The translations under genes were made by a program, and so were the position numbers. A stretch of DNA of 64,000 bases from Streptomyces sp. NBC_00691 (lineage in GTDB: Bacteria; Actinomycetota; Actinomycetes; Streptomycetales; Streptomycetaceae), in NCBI RefSeq assembly GCF_036226665.1, contig NZ_CP109007.1, forward strand, positions 1,893,501 through 1,957,500, read 5' to 3'. Below, one piece after another: positions 8,395 to 16,905 of the stretch (the stretch's first letter is position 1; each line of letters opens with the position of its first letter). The notes under the pieces were generated by a model. It did not search any database and had not been told where the DNA came from. It worked only from the letters and a program-made list of their open reading frames with translations.

Positions 8395-8408
8395 GTGGCG
8401 TACGCCAC
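8395..8408. promoter_or_regulatory. 14-bp perfect palindrome, candidate repressor operator
   Basis: GTGGCGTACGCCAC lies in the 8239-8642 divergent region between the exporter and the PAP2 gene. Its form suits a TetR- or GntR-like dimer, but no such regulator is encoded beside it. The same region also holds TAGGTC-9-GACCTA (8548-8568) and two copies of ATTTCCTGACG (8461-8471 and 8525-8535). Confidence 0.4.
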
Positions 8409-8642
8409 TCGGGGCGGGCCGCGCGTCGCATGGAATTCCGTACGGACACCTGTTTGAAGCAATTTCCTGACGTTCAAACACACTTCCGGAAACGGCTTCG
8501 CGACAATAGGGCGGAAGGTCATCTGATTTCCTGACGGACGCCCGGAATAGGTCACCGACTGAGACCTACTCCACATCACATCAACATCACGAACAGACCG
8601 GAACGACCGGGTCTGCTACTCACTCCCTGTAACGTCGATTGG

Positions 8643-9560
8643 GTGCGTACCGACATCTTTGCCCGGCTGGACCGGGAGCCGGAACCGCCGAAGATAGAGG
8701 TCCCGCGGATGACCCGCACGCGTCTCGCCCTCTTCGGCGGGACGTCGGCGTTCTATCTCGCCATGGTCGTCGCCGTGCTGCTCTCGACGTGGCTGGTGAC
8801 CCTCGACTGGAAGATCATGCTCTTCCGGCCCTATCAGCAGTGGCCGGAGATCCACGGCTTCCTCGACTACTACGTCGTCCTCGGCCAGCGTGGCCCCACG
8901 GCCGTCATGGTGGCCGCCTGGCTGGGCTGGCGCTCCTGGCGCCAGCACACCCTGCGGCCCCTGCTCTGCCTGGGCGCCGCCCTCCTGCTGCTCAACGTCA
9001 CGGTCGGCGCGGTCAAGCTCGGACTCGGCCGTCTCGGACCCCACTACGCGACCGAGGTCGGCTCCGCCGAGCTCTTCGCGGGCGGCGACATATTCCCCTC
9101 GGGTCACACCGCCAACGCGGTCGTGACCTGGGGCATCCTCGCCTACCTGGCGACCACCCCGAGGGCCAGGCGCTATCTGTCGGCGCTCTCCGCCGTGGTC
9201 GCGCTCGGCGTCGGACTCACCACGGTCTATCTGGGCACGCACTGGCTGAGCGACGTCCTCCTGGGCTGGGCCGCCGGACTGCTGATCCTGCTCGCCCTGC
9301 CCTGGTGCGAGCCGGTCCTCGCGGTGGCGGAGTCCTGGATCCTCGCCCTGCGCGACCGGGTACGGGACCGGCTGCGGGACCGTCGCCGTCTGGTTCCCTC
9401 GCTGCCCGTGGCCTCCGGCGGCCCCCGCCCGGGGTACTTCCCGCAGCGCCCGCCCGGTTCCGAGGAGCCGGTCCGGGGACCGGCCGGAGTGGCCGGCGGC
9501 CGTGCTCCGGCGACCCGCGCGGGAGTGGCCGGCGGCCGTGCTCCGGCGACTCGCGGCTGA
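8643..9560 (+). CDS. PAP2 superfamily membrane phosphatase-like protein
   Basis: A 305-residue protein with five or six membrane helices. The PAP2 core shows K-L-G-L-G-R-L-G-P (motif 1, about residue 120), IFPSGHT (motif 2) and YLGTHWLSD (motif 3 His and Asp). The arginine that normally ends motif 1 (K-x6-R-P) is glycine here, and the arginine six residues before the motif 3 histidine is threonine, so the phosphate-binding arginines are absent. Classical members remove phosphate from phosphatidate or undecaprenyl diphosphate at the membrane; activity here is uncertain. The GTG start follows a promoter-rich intergenic region. The C-terminus carries a duplicated 12-residue unit. Confidence 0.8.
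   Translation: MRTDIFARLDREPEPPKIEVPRMTRTRLALFGGTSAFYLAMVVAVLLSTWLVTLDWKIMLFRPYQQWPEIHGFLDYYVVLGQRGPTAVMVAAWLGWRSWRQHTLRPLLCLGAALLLLNVTVGAVKLGLGRLGPHYATEVGSAELFAGGDIFPSGHTANAVVTWGILAYLATTPRARRYLSALSAVVALGVGLTTVYLGTHWLSDVLLGWAAGLLILLALPWCEPVLAVAESWILALRDRVRDRLRDRRRLVPSLPVASGGPRPGYFPQRPPGSEEPVRGPAGVAGGRAPATRAGVAGGRAPATRG
9486..9557 (+). repeat. 36-bp direct repeat (2 copies) in the PAP2 3' end
   Basis: Two copies of a unit beginning GGAGTGGCCGGCGGCCGTGC start at 9486 and 9522 with a period of 36, the first 29 bases being identical. In frame they encode GVAGGRAPATRA and GVAGGRAPATRG, so the duplication lengthens the C-terminal tail by 12 residues. Confidence 0.85.
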
Positions 9561-9581
9561 CCGCGAGCACCCGCCCCCACA

Positions 9582-9629
9582 CATGCGGAAGGGCCCCGGC
9601 CGATGGATCGGCCGGGGCCCTTCCGCATG
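9582..9629 (+). terminator. strong GC hairpin terminator after PAP2 gene
   Basis: Perfect 23-base complementary arms 9582-9604 and 9607-9629 (CATGCGGAAGGGCCCCGG...). It lies 22 bases after the PAP2 stop and also just beyond the 3' end of the convergent I78-type gene, so it can act in both directions. There is no U-tract, as is usual in Streptomyces. Confidence 0.85.
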
Positions 9630-9676
9630 CCCGGGTGCGGGGCGCCCGGGCTCGCCCGCCGGGTCGGCGCAGGTCC

Positions 9677-9901
9677 TCAGCCGAGCCAGCAGCGGGTGAC
9701 CGTGCCGCCCTCGACCTCGAAGTTGATGCGTCCGGCGAGGTACTCCATCGTGATGATCGAGCCGGGCGGGAGCGACCTGACGGTGCTCCAGCCCCGCGTC
9801 CTGGCGAGCCGTGCGGCGCCTTCCGCGTCGAGCCCCACATAGGACTCGGGGGCGTCGCGAGGCGGTTCGGGAGTGCGCGATGTGGGTGCCATGACCCTCA
9901 C
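9677..9901 (-). CDS. I78 family peptidase inhibitor-like small protein
   Basis: A 74-residue protein. The pattern YVGLDAEGAARLARTRGW, followed by VRSLPPGSIITMEYLAGRIN and EVEGGTVTRCWLG, matches the potato-inhibitor-I-like I78 family (short alpha/beta inhibitor with an exposed loop around the proline-rich stretch). No signal peptide is evident, so a cytoplasmic role is possible. The GTG at 9901 has AAGGGA five bases upstream; an ATG three codons later is the alternative. It stands alone and converges on the PAP2 gene. The target protease is unknown. Confidence 0.7.
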   Translation of the reverse strand: MRVMAPTSRTPEPPRDAPESYVGLDAEGAARLARTRGWSTVRSLPPGSIITMEYLAGRINFEVEGGTVTRCWLG

Positions 9902-10202
9902 GTTAGTCCCTTGCCGGTCACGCTTGTGTCACAGGTTCTCGACATTGCCCGGCATGATCCCGGTCACTCCGCGACGCGCATTCCAGCCGTTTCTCCAGTA
10001 ATTCCGAAGGGCCTCCAGCAGTTCGCACCAAGGCGCCGGAAGTGCCGACGGAACGCGCGTAATTCGGCTCTTCCCGCTCCGCCCGTCCCGAATTGTCTCG
10101 GCGACGCGCACGCGAGCCGCTCACTCTTCCCTTACACAATGCTTACGCTGTCCGAACGCCCGGAGACGCGGAGCCGGGCCGACCGCGAAGCGGAGGCAGC
10201 GG

Positions 10203-11915
10203 ATGGGCAACGGGACAGTGACCGCGACCGTCGAATCCCGCCGCGAGCGGCACGGCCGGATCCTGATCGACTGGCTCACCACCACCGACCACAAGAAGAT
10301 CGGCCACCTCTATCTGGTGACCGCGTTCCTCTTCTTCCTCGTCGCCGGGCTGATGGCGATGCTCATGCGGGCCGAGCTGGCCCGCCCGGGACTCCAGCTG
10401 CTCACGAACCAGGAGTTCAACCAGGCCTTCACCCTGCACGGCACGATCATGCTGCTGCTCTTCGCCACGCCGACCTTCGCCGGCTTCGCCAACGAGCTGG
10501 TGCCGCTGCAGATCGGCTCGCCCGACGTCGCCTTCCCGCGGCTGAACATGTTCTCGTACTGGCTGTTCCTCTTCGGCGGCCTGATGGTGGTCGGCTCGCT
10601 GCTCACCCCGACCGGCCCGGCCGCCTTCGGCTGGACCGCCTACGCCCCGCTCAACAGCCTGGAGCGGTCCCCCGGCGCCGGCGTCGACCTGTGGATCACG
10701 GGCCTCGCGCTCTCCGGTTTCGGCACCATCCTGACCTCGGTGAACTTCCTCGCGACCATCATCGGGATGCGGGCACCCGGCATGACCATGTTCCGGATGC
10801 CGATCTTCACCTGGAACGTGCTCTTCACGGCGGTCCTGGTGATCGTCGCCTTCCCCGTGCTCGCCGCGGCCCTGCTCGTCCTGGAGGCGGACCGGCGCCT
10901 CGGCTCGGTGGTCTTCCAGCCCGAGAACGGCGGCGCGCTGCTCTGGCAGCACCTCTTCTGGTTCTTCGGCCACCCCGAGGTCTACATCATCGCGTTGCCG
11001 TTCTTCGGGATCGTCAGCGAGATCATCCCGGTCTTCGCCCGCAAGCCGATCTTCGGCTACACCACGCTGGTCGCCGCCACCATGGCGATCACCGGCCTGT
11101 CGGTGGTCGTCTGGGCCCACCACATGTTCGCGACGGGCGCGGTGCTGCTGCCCTTCTTCTCGCTGCTCTCGTTCCTCATCGCGGTGCCCACCGGGGTGAA
11201 GTTCTTCAACTGGACCGGGACGATGCTGCGCGGCTCGCTCTCCTTCGAGACCCCGATGCTGTGGTGCGTCGGCTTCCTGGTGTCGTTCCTCTTCGGCGGC
11301 CTCACCGGGGTGATCCTCGCCTCGCCGCCGATGGACTTCCAGGTCACCGACTCGTACTTCGTGGTCGCCCATTTCCACTACACGGTGTTCGGCACGGTCG
11401 TCTTCGCGACCTTCGCCGGCTTCACCTTCTGGTGGCCGAAGTTCACCGGCCGGATGCTCGACGAACGGCTCGGGAAGGTCCACTTCTGGACCCTCTTCAC
11501 CGGCTTCCACCTCACCTTCCTGGTCCAGCACTGGCTGGGCGCGGAGGGCATGCCCCGGCGGTACGCCGACTATCTGCAGGCGGACGGATTCACCGCCCTC
11601 AACACCGTGTCCGCCATCGGCGCCTTCCTGCTCGGCGCCTCCACCCTGCCGTTCCTCTACAACGTGTGGCGGACCACGCTGTACGCGCCGAAGGTCGAGG
11701 TCGACGACCCCTGGGGCTTCGGCCGCTCCCTCGAGTGGGCGACCTCCTGTCCGCCGCCCCGCCACAACTTCACCGCCGTCCCCCGGATCCGCTCCGAGTC
11801 GCCGGCCTTCGACCTGCACCATCCCGAGTTCGCGGCCTACGAGCGGATGCGGATCACGAGCCCACCGCCGGAGCGGAGGCCGACCGGTCGAGGGACCGGG
11901 ACAACAGGTCCCTGA
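10203..11915 (+). CDS. ctaD: cytochrome c oxidase subunit I
   Basis: A 570-residue subunit I of an aa3-type haem-copper oxidase with 12 predicted membrane helices. Visible motifs: [14 protein letters not shown] near the N-terminus; [15 protein letters not shown] with a haem a ligand histidine; [14 protein letters not shown] with the CuB histidine and cross-linked tyrosine; WAHHMFATG with two further CuB histidines; [10 protein letters not shown] with the haem a3 and haem a histidines. The expected metal ligands are thus present. It stands alone, without subunits II, III or haem O synthase, so it is probably a second copy besides the main cta cluster. GGAGG lies nine bases before the ATG. Its 3' end overlaps the convergent WYL gene by 62 bases. 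Confidence 0.95.
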   Translation: MGNGTVTATVESRRERHGRILIDWLTTTDHKKIGHLYLVTAFLFFLVAGLMAMLMRAELARPGLQLLTNQEFNQAFTLHGTIMLLLFATPTFAGFANELVPLQIGSPDVAFPRLNMFSYWLFLFGGLMVVGSLLTPTGPAAFGWTAYAPLNSLERSPGAGVDLWITGLALSGFGTILTSVNFLATIIGMRAPGMTMFRMPIFTWNVLFTAVLVIVAFPVLAAALLVLEADRRLGSVVFQPENGGALLWQHLFWFFGHPEVYIIALPFFGIVSEIIPVFARKPIFGYTTLVAATMAITGLSVVVWAHHMFATGAVLLPFFSLLSFLIAVPTGVKFFNWTGTMLRGSLSFETPMLWCVGFLVSFLFGGLTGVILASPPMDFQVTDSYFVVAHFHYTVFGTVVFATFAGFTFWWPKFTGRMLDERLGKVHFWTLFTGFHLTFLVQHWLGAEGMPRRYADYLQADGFTALNTVSAIGAFLLGASTLPFLYNVWRTTLYAPKVEVDDPWGFGRSLEWATSCPPPRHNFTAVPRIRSESPAFDLHHPEFAAYERMRITSPPPERRPTGRGTGTTGP

Positions 11916-12840
11916 GCGCCCGCACCCGGTCGACCAGCTCCGGCGGGTCGAGCACCTCGAACTCGAAGCCGATCAGCGACACATGGATCACCATCACATC
12001 GAGGCTGTGCGCTCCGGTCCGGAGCACACAGGCGTCCTCCCCGTCCGCCGTCAGGACACCGTCGGCCGCGCCGACGGCCGCGGCGGCCTCGGCGAGCGGG
12101 ACATGCAGCCGGATCGTCGCCTCGGTCGCGTACGCGGCGGTCGACACGCCCTTCGCCACATAGGCGGCCAGATCCTCGGCGGGCGGCTCGCGGGGCGGGA
12201 AGCGGGGCCCGTGCGGCGGCGTCGGCACGATCCGGTCGGCGCGGAAGGTGCGCCAGTCGGCCCGGTCCACGTCCCAGGCGACCAGGTACCAGCGCCGCTC
12301 GCTGCAGACGAGCCGGTGCGGCTCCACGTTCCTGCGGGTGGTGGACCCGCCGTGGTCCCGGTACTCGAACCGCAGCCGCTCGGTGTCCCTGCAGGCGTTG
12401 GCGAGTTCGGTGAGCACGGCGGGGTCGATCCGCTCGCGCGGGGTGCGCAGCATCGGGACGGTGAAGGCGTTCAGGGCGCTCACCCGGCGCCGCAGCCGCC
12501 CCGGAAGCACCTGCTCCAGCTTGGCCAGGGCGCGTACCGAACTCTCGCCGATGCCCTCGACCCCCTGCCCGGCGGCGGCGCGCAGACCGACGGCGACCGC
12601 CACGGCCTCCTCGTCGTCGAGGAGCAGCGGCGGCAGCTCGGCCCCGGCGCCGAGCTGGTATCCGCCGCCGGTCCCGGGGCTCGCGTTGACCGGGTAGCCG
12701 AGCTCACGGAGCCGGTCGACGTCCCTCCGTACGGTGCGGGGCGTGACGCCGAGCCGGTCGGCGAGGGCGGCACCGGACCACTCGCGGTGGGCCTGGAGCA
12801 ACGAGAGCAGACGCAAGAGCCGTGCTGAGGTCTCCAACAT
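11854..12840 (-). CDS. WYL-domain transcriptional regulator (DeoR-type HTH)
   Basis: A 328-residue protein with an N-terminal winged helix ([20 protein letters not shown], then [14 protein letters not shown], about residues 17-50). A WYL domain follows in the middle ([20 protein letters not shown], then [20 protein letters not shown]) and a C-terminal WCX-like extension. WYL proteins sense ligands, often nucleotides or nucleic acids, and control transcription, sometimes in DNA-damage or defence contexts. No neighbouring target is obvious. Its last 62 bases overlap the 3' end of ctaD on the opposite strand, allowing antisense interference. Confidence 0.9.
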   Translation of the reverse strand: MLETSARLLRLLSLLQAHREWSGAALADRLGVTPRTVRRDVDRLRELGYPVNASPGTGGGYQLGAGAELPPLLLDDEEAVAVAVGLRAAAGQGVEGIGESSVRALAKLEQVLPGRLRRRVSALNAFTVPMLRTPRERIDPAVLTELANACRDTERLRFEYRDHGGSTTRRNVEPHRLVCSERRWYLVAWDVDRADWRTFRADRIVPTPPHGPRFPPREPPAEDLAAYVAKGVSTAAYATEATIRLHVPLAEAAAAVGAADGVLTADGEDACVLRTGAHSLDVMVIHVSLIGFEFEVLDPPELVDRVRALRDLLSRSLDRSASAPAVGS

Positions 12841-12904
12841 GGCCCCGAGTCTGCCAGCCCTCGCGGACGACTTCTGTCCTCGATGAACGGAGGCGCGGAA
12901 GGAC

Positions 12905-12968
12905 GGGAGGGCCGGGGGCCGCGGCGAGGCCCGGTGAGGGGAGGGCCGGGGGCCGCGGCGAGGCCCGG
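12905..12968. repeat. two 30-bp direct repeats, period 34
   Basis: Identical 30-base copies at 12905-12934 and 12939-12968 (starting GGGAGGGCCGGGGGCCGCGG) are separated by four bases. They fill the gap between the glycosyltransferase stop (12971) and the WYL gene start (12840) and hold no gene. Slippage or short duplication is the likely origin. Confidence 0.85.
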
Positions 12969-12970
12969 CG

Positions 12971-14245
12971 TCAGCGGAAGCGGCGGACGAGCCGGCCGGC
13001 CCTCGCCTTCAGGGCGTAGACCCCGTCGATCACTCGGCCGGTCCCGGCGTGCAGCGCCGCCCGGCCCCGCGGGTGGGTGCGCAGGCTCGCGCCCCGCTCG
13101 ACGAGTTCCGTCCACAGCGCCTCGTGCCGGGCGGCGATCCGGACCGGGTCGAACCGCTCGGACGCGTCGAGCGCCGCCCGTGCCGACGCGGCCCGCAGCT
13201 CGTCGTCCTCGACGAGCCGGCGCAGCGACCGGGCGAACGCCGCCACGTCGTCGACCGGTACCAGGAACCCGTCGACGCCGTCCTCGATGATCTCGCCCGG
13301 GCCGTGCGGGCAGTCGGTGGAGACCACCGGGAGCCCGCAGCGCATCGCCTCGACGATGGTCATCCCGAAGGACTCGCGCTGCGAGGTCACCGCGGCGATC
13401 GAGCCCTTGGCCAGCTCCGGCTCCAGCGGGGTCGCCGAGCCCATGAGGAACACCTGTCCGCCGAGGCCCCGGTCCTTGATCTGACGGGTCAGCGGCCCCT
13501 TGAGGTCCTGGACGGCGTCGCCACTGCCGTAGATCCGCAGCTTCCAGTCGGGGTGGTCGGCGGCCACCTCGGCGAAGGCGTCGATCAGCAGGTCGTACCG
13601 CTTGACGCCGGTGAGGCGGCCCGCCGCGACGACGGTCTTCGCCGCGGGGTCGGCGGGCGGCACGGGGGGCGCGGGCACGCTGTTGGGCACGGACTCGACG
13701 CGTACGCCGGGCAGCCCGAGCCTCCGGTAGGCGCGGGCGTCCGCCTCGGTGACGGTGGTGACGGCGTCGAGGAGCGCGTACGCGTGGCCGATGTCCCGGC
13801 GCAGCCGGAAGGTGTGCCCGTCGAGGATCAGGTGCTCCTGTCCGACGAGGACCGGCCCCCGCCGGGCCTGTCGGACGAGTTGCACGTTGAGCCCGGGGCG
13901 GGTGCCGACGAGGACGTCGGCCTCGACACCGCGCAGATGCTCCCCGATCCGGGCGTCGGTGAGCGCGCTGTACTGCTTCCAGCGTCCGTCGCTGCGCGGG
14001 AAGACCTCGGCGGGCCGTGCGAAGTCGGGGTGGTCGCCGTCGTATCCGGGGCTGTCCTCGCGCAGGTCGACGAGGTGGCGGAGGGTCACCCCGGAGGGGA
14101 GACCGAGGAGGGGGCGGTCGCGGTGGCGGAACACCGAGACGATCTCGACCTCATGACGTTTCGCCAGTTCCTCGGCGAGGGTGAACGTCGTCCGGATCGT
14201 GCCGCCGTAGTGGTAGCCGTTGTGGAGCAGAAAGGAAATACGCAT
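12971..14245 (-). CDS. glycosyltransferase family 4 (GT-B)
   Basis: A 424-residue cytoplasmic GT-B enzyme. The N-terminal lobe starts MRISFLLHNGYHYGGTIRTT, with the Gly-rich acceptor loop. The C-terminal lobe has KTVVAAGRLTGVKRYDLLID and the donor-binding segment SQRESFGMTIVEAMRCGLPV, with the ESFG E-x7-E pattern, then STDCPHGPGEII. This is a retaining sugar-nucleotide-dependent transferase, probably for cell-wall, teichoic-acid-like or exopolysaccharide glycans. It is monocistronic, so the acceptor cannot be deduced. Confidence 0.9.
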   Translation of the reverse strand: MRISFLLHNGYHYGGTIRTTFTLAEELAKRHEVEIVSVFRHRDRPLLGLPSGVTLRHLVDLREDSPGYDGDHPDFARPAEVFPRSDGRWKQYSALTDARIGEHLRGVEADVLVGTRPGLNVQLVRQARRGPVLVGQEHLILDGHTFRLRRDIGHAYALLDAVTTVTEADARAYRRLGLPGVRVESVPNSVPAPPVPPADPAAKTVVAAGRLTGVKRYDLLIDAFAEVAADHPDWKLRIYGSGDAVQDLKGPLTRQIKDRGLGGQVFLMGSATPLEPELAKGSIAAVTSQRESFGMTIVEAMRCGLPVVSTDCPHGPGEIIEDGVDGFLVPVDDVAAFARSLRRLVEDDELRAASARAALDASERFDPVRIAARHEALWTELVERGASLRTHPRGRAALHAGTGRVIDGVYALKARAGRLVRRFR

Positions 14246-14370
14246 CGCGCTGCCGGTTCCCCCCGGTCAGTTGATCGGTCGCCCGACTGTACTGCCGGTG
14301 AAGGGGAGCCGTTCACGGCGCGTAGCCGAGGGGGGCCGGCGGCGGTGGCCGGGGAGGGCCGGGAGCCGTG

Positions 14371-14414
14371 GCCGAGGGGGTCAGGGGCGGTAGCCGAGGG
14401 GGTCAGGGGCGGTA
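14371..14414. repeat. 22-bp tandem repeat over the 3' end of the SBP gene
   Basis: The unit GCCGAGGGGGTCAGGGGCGG plus TA occurs twice in tandem (14371-14392, 14393-14414), followed by a partial third copy. The second copy overlaps the stop codon and last codons of the minus-strand lipoprotein gene (stop at 14403-14405). Related diverged units extend up to about 14325. Confidence 0.8.
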
Positions 14415-15794
14415 GCCGAGCTGGGGCACGGTGGCACAGTTCTCCGTCATCTCACCCTGGCTCACCCAGCCCCGGCCGTCCTGCCAACGGGCCACGGACA
14501 GACAGGTGTTCCGGGTCTCGGGCGGCCGCGCGAGACGCTCGTAGCGGACCGGGAGCAGCAGCCCGCGCGCGGTGTACGGCTCCGGGCGGTTCAGGTACGC
14601 CTCCACGCACGCGCGGGTGAGCCCGCCACCGGCACCGGCGCTCCCCGCCCCGCTCCCCGGGCCGCCGGAACCCCCGCTCCCCGCGCCACCGGCCTTCCCG
14701 TTCCCTCCCCCGCCGTCGGCTCCGCCCCCGGTGAGGCAGGAGCGGGCCGCGTCGGTGAACCACATCGCGGCCGCCCATCCCTCCAACTGCCACTGCGACA
14801 GCGGCCGGTCCCCCATCGCCGCCCGGAACTCGCGAACCGCCGGATGCCCGGTGTCCTGGTGGTTGCGGCTCGCGCCGGTCACCCAGAGGGCGTCCCGGCA
14901 GCCGGGAGCGCGGGCGTAGTCGCGGGCGACGGACGACGACCAGTTCTGCACGTTGGTGACCTTCGCGTCGACGTGTACGCCGAGGGTCTCCATCGCCTCG
15001 CACAGGCGCACGTTGCCATGGCCGTCCAGGGCGTCGAAGAGGACGTCGACGTGCTGGGCCCGCAGATCGGCCGCGACGGCGCGGAAGTTGGGCAGGGCGA
15101 AGTCCACCTGCTCCTCGACGACCCGGTAGCCCTCGGCGCGCAGCCCCCGGGTGACCAGCCGGGCGTACGCGGCGGAAGCGGCCTGGTTGTAGGAGACGAC
15201 GGCGGCGGTCCGTGCTCCGGTCCTCTCCTCGAACCAGCGGTAGACCTCGGTCCCGCCGTACAGGAGCCCGCCCCAGCCGGGTTCCTTCCCGGTGCGCGGG
15301 GCGGAGCTGCCGTAGATCCCGTACAGATGCGGATAGGTGTCGTACGCGGGGGTGAGGGGCTGGCCGCCGATGTCGGGCACCCCGGCACGGGAGACGAGGG
15401 GCGCGCCCGCGTAGTTCAGGGCGGTGGTGGCGACGAGGGCGAAGACCCCGCGCTCGTCGATCAGCCGGTGCACGCACGCGTTGTTGCCGACACCGCTGCC
15501 GCCGTCGTCGCAGGTCTCGACCTCGACCCGGCGCCCGCCCAGGCCACCGCGCGCGTTGAGGGCGTCGAAGTAGGCGCGGGCGCCGTCGCGGGTGCCCGTG
15601 AAGGCCTGGCCGCCGACGGGGCTGGTGACGCTGGTGATGATGCCGACCCGGAGCGGCTCACCGCCGGAGGGGTGGGCGGTGGGCCGCGTCTCGAAGGCGC
15701 GCTCCGGGAGCCGGCTGCCGCAGGCGGTGAGGAGTAGGAGCAGCAGGGCCAGGAGCGCCGCCGCTCCCGCCTCAGCAGCCCGGAACGCTCGCAC
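14403..15794 (-). CDS. branched-chain-type ABC transporter substrate-binding lipoprotein
   Basis: A 463-residue lipoprotein with a signal peptide and lipobox LLLTAC (Cys near residue 25). The mature part is a periplasmic-binding domain of the Leu/Ile/Val type: RVGIITSVTSPVGGQAFTGT at its start, DALNARGGLGGRRVEVETCD, then ACVHRLIDERGVFALVATTA. A low-complexity Gly/Ala insertion lies near residues 350-385. It is probably the ligand receptor for the LivHMG/LivF genes on the opposite strand at 16893-20119. Its GTG overlaps the upstream lipoprotein gene by 23 bases, so they are coupled. The ligand could be an amino acid, amide or urea; the sequence does not decide. Confidence 0.88.
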   Translation of the reverse strand: MRAFRAAEAGAAALLALLLLLLTACGSRLPERAFETRPTAHPSGGEPLRVGIITSVTSPVGGQAFTGTRDGARAYFDALNARGGLGGRRVEVETCDDGGSGVGNNACVHRLIDERGVFALVATTALNYAGAPLVSRAGVPDIGGQPLTPAYDTYPHLYGIYGSSAPRTGKEPGWGGLLYGGTEVYRWFEERTGARTAAVVSYNQAASAAYARLVTRGLRAEGYRVVEEQVDFALPNFRAVAADLRAQHVDVLFDALDGHGNVRLCEAMETLGVHVDAKVTNVQNWSSSVARDYARAPGCRDALWVTGASRNHQDTGHPAVREFRAAMGDRPLSQWQLEGWAAAMWFTDAARSCLTGGGADGGGGNGKAGGAGSGGSGGPGSGAGSAGAGGGLTRACVEAYLNRPEPYTARGLLLPVRYERLARPPETRNTCLSVARWQDGRGWVSQGEMTENCATVPQLGYRP

Positions 15795-16308
15795 CGCTCA
15801 GCTGGACCAGGCCGCACAGCGTCTTCACGGTGACCTTCCAGGTGTCGTCCTGGAGGACGGACGTGCCCTGCGCGCCGGGCAGCGCGGGGGCTCCGCCGAC
15901 CAGCAGGTCGTACGTCACATCGGCCTCGGTGGCGGAGGTGAACTCGACGCCGGTGACCTTCGCGGAGGTCATGGCGGCGTTCTTGTCACCGCCGAAGGCG
16001 CCGAGGACCGCCTGCATCCGCTCCCCGTTCTCCAGGAGCCTCACCCGCTCGGCCGTGGGGGTCCCGGGGTCGAAGAACGCCGTCCAGTTCCTGGTGATCT
16101 CCGCCCTGGCGGCGGCGGGGTCGTCGGGTTCACCGGCGCCGGTGGTCACGATGGAGGTCTCGGTGCCATCGGCCCGGCCCTCGCCGCCGCCGGCCCCGTC
16201 GTCGGAGCAGCCCGCGACCACGGGGGTGAGAGCGAGCACGGCGGCGGCCGCGAGGGCGGCGAGCCGGGGGCGTCGGCCGCGTCGTGCGAAAACCATCTGG
16301 CTCACCAC
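15772..16308 (-). CDS. small lipoprotein, NTF2/SnoaL-like
   Basis: A 178-residue protein with an Arg-rich signal peptide and lipobox VVAGC near residue 32. The mature part begins with a Gly/Asp-rich linker, then AARAEITRNWTAFFDPGTPT, a VTYDLLVGG strand and DTWKVTVKTLCGLVQL. The helix-plus-sheet pattern resembles low-molecular-weight NTF2/SnoaL-like lipoproteins; family assignment is tentative. Two cysteines near the C-terminus (TLCGL, VPGC) may form a disulfide. The GTG start has AAGGA six bases upstream. It lies upstream of and overlaps the solute-binding gene, suggesting an accessory role in the same uptake system. Confidence 0.72.
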   Translation of the reverse strand: MVSQMVFARRGRRPRLAALAAAAVLALTPVVAGCSDDGAGGGEGRADGTETSIVTTGAGEPDDPAAARAEITRNWTAFFDPGTPTAERVRLLENGERMQAVLGAFGGDKNAAMTSAKVTGVEFTSATEADVTYDLLVGGAPALPGAQGTSVLQDDTWKVTVKTLCGLVQLSGASVPGC

Positions 16309-16413
16309 CGGGTGTCCTTCCGGGCCGTACGGCCCGATGCTTCCAGGGTGGAACGTATCGAGACATAGTGCAAGATCAGGGCATAGCGTGAGGAAGAGCC
16401 GAGGGAGGTCGCC

Positions 16414-16905
16414 GTGCCGGCATCCCGGATCCTGCTGTGGAGCGGCCTCGTGGCGGCCGCAGGGGGCGCGGTGCTGTGCGTGCTCGGCTGGTACGGGATC
16501 TCCGGCGAGCGGTTCGCCGAGCGTCAGCTGCCCTATCTGGCCTCGTGCACGGTGCCGGGCGCGGCCCTGATCGTGGCGGGCGCGATCCTCACGGTGGCGG
16601 CGTGCACCCTTCCCGTACGCCCTCCGGAACCGCGCGGCCCGGGGACGGCTGAGGACGGCCACCGGGCGCAGGACGGCCTCGCGGCGGACCACGGCCCGAC
16701 GGCGGGGGACGGCCGCGCTCAGGAGGACGGCCCCACGACCGAGGAGGCTCCCCCGCCCTCCTCCGACGGCCCGCCGCTCCGTGTCCCGGGCGGAACGCTC
16801 GCGCACCGCCCGGACTGCCCGCTGGTCGCGGGCAAGCCGGAGGCGACGGAGGCGGGGGGCGCCGCTCTGGCCCCCTGCCCGGTGTGTGAGCCGTGGCCGC
16901 CCTGA
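16414..16905 (+). CDS. small membrane protein with C-terminal Cys/His cluster
   Basis: A 163-residue protein. Two membrane helices (LLWSGLVAAAGGAVLCVLGW and TVPGAALIVAGAILTVAAC) are followed by an acidic, Pro/Gly-rich linker. The C-terminal segment H-R-P-D-C-P-L-V-A-G-K then C-P-V-C resembles a short zinc knuckle (H, C, C, C). The domain is cytoplasmic if the termini face inward. GGGAGG precedes the GTG by seven bases. Its end overlaps the LivHMG fusion gene by 13 bases, so it is the first gene of that operon and may be an accessory subunit or stability factor of the transporter. Not recognised as a named family. Confidence 0.8.
   Translation: MPASRILLWSGLVAAAGGAVLCVLGWYGISGERFAERQLPYLASCTVPGAALIVAGAILTVAACTLPVRPPEPRGPGTAEDGHRAQDGLAADHGPTAGDGRAQEDGPTTEEAPPPSSDGPPLRVPGGTLAHRPDCPLVAGKPEATEAGGAALAPCPVCEPWPP

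Noticed and set aside
10143..11822. 559-codon minus-strand frame across ctaD.
   Set aside because: Highly charged, His/Gln/Glu/Arg-rich antisense shadow of an unmistakable cytochrome oxidase gene.
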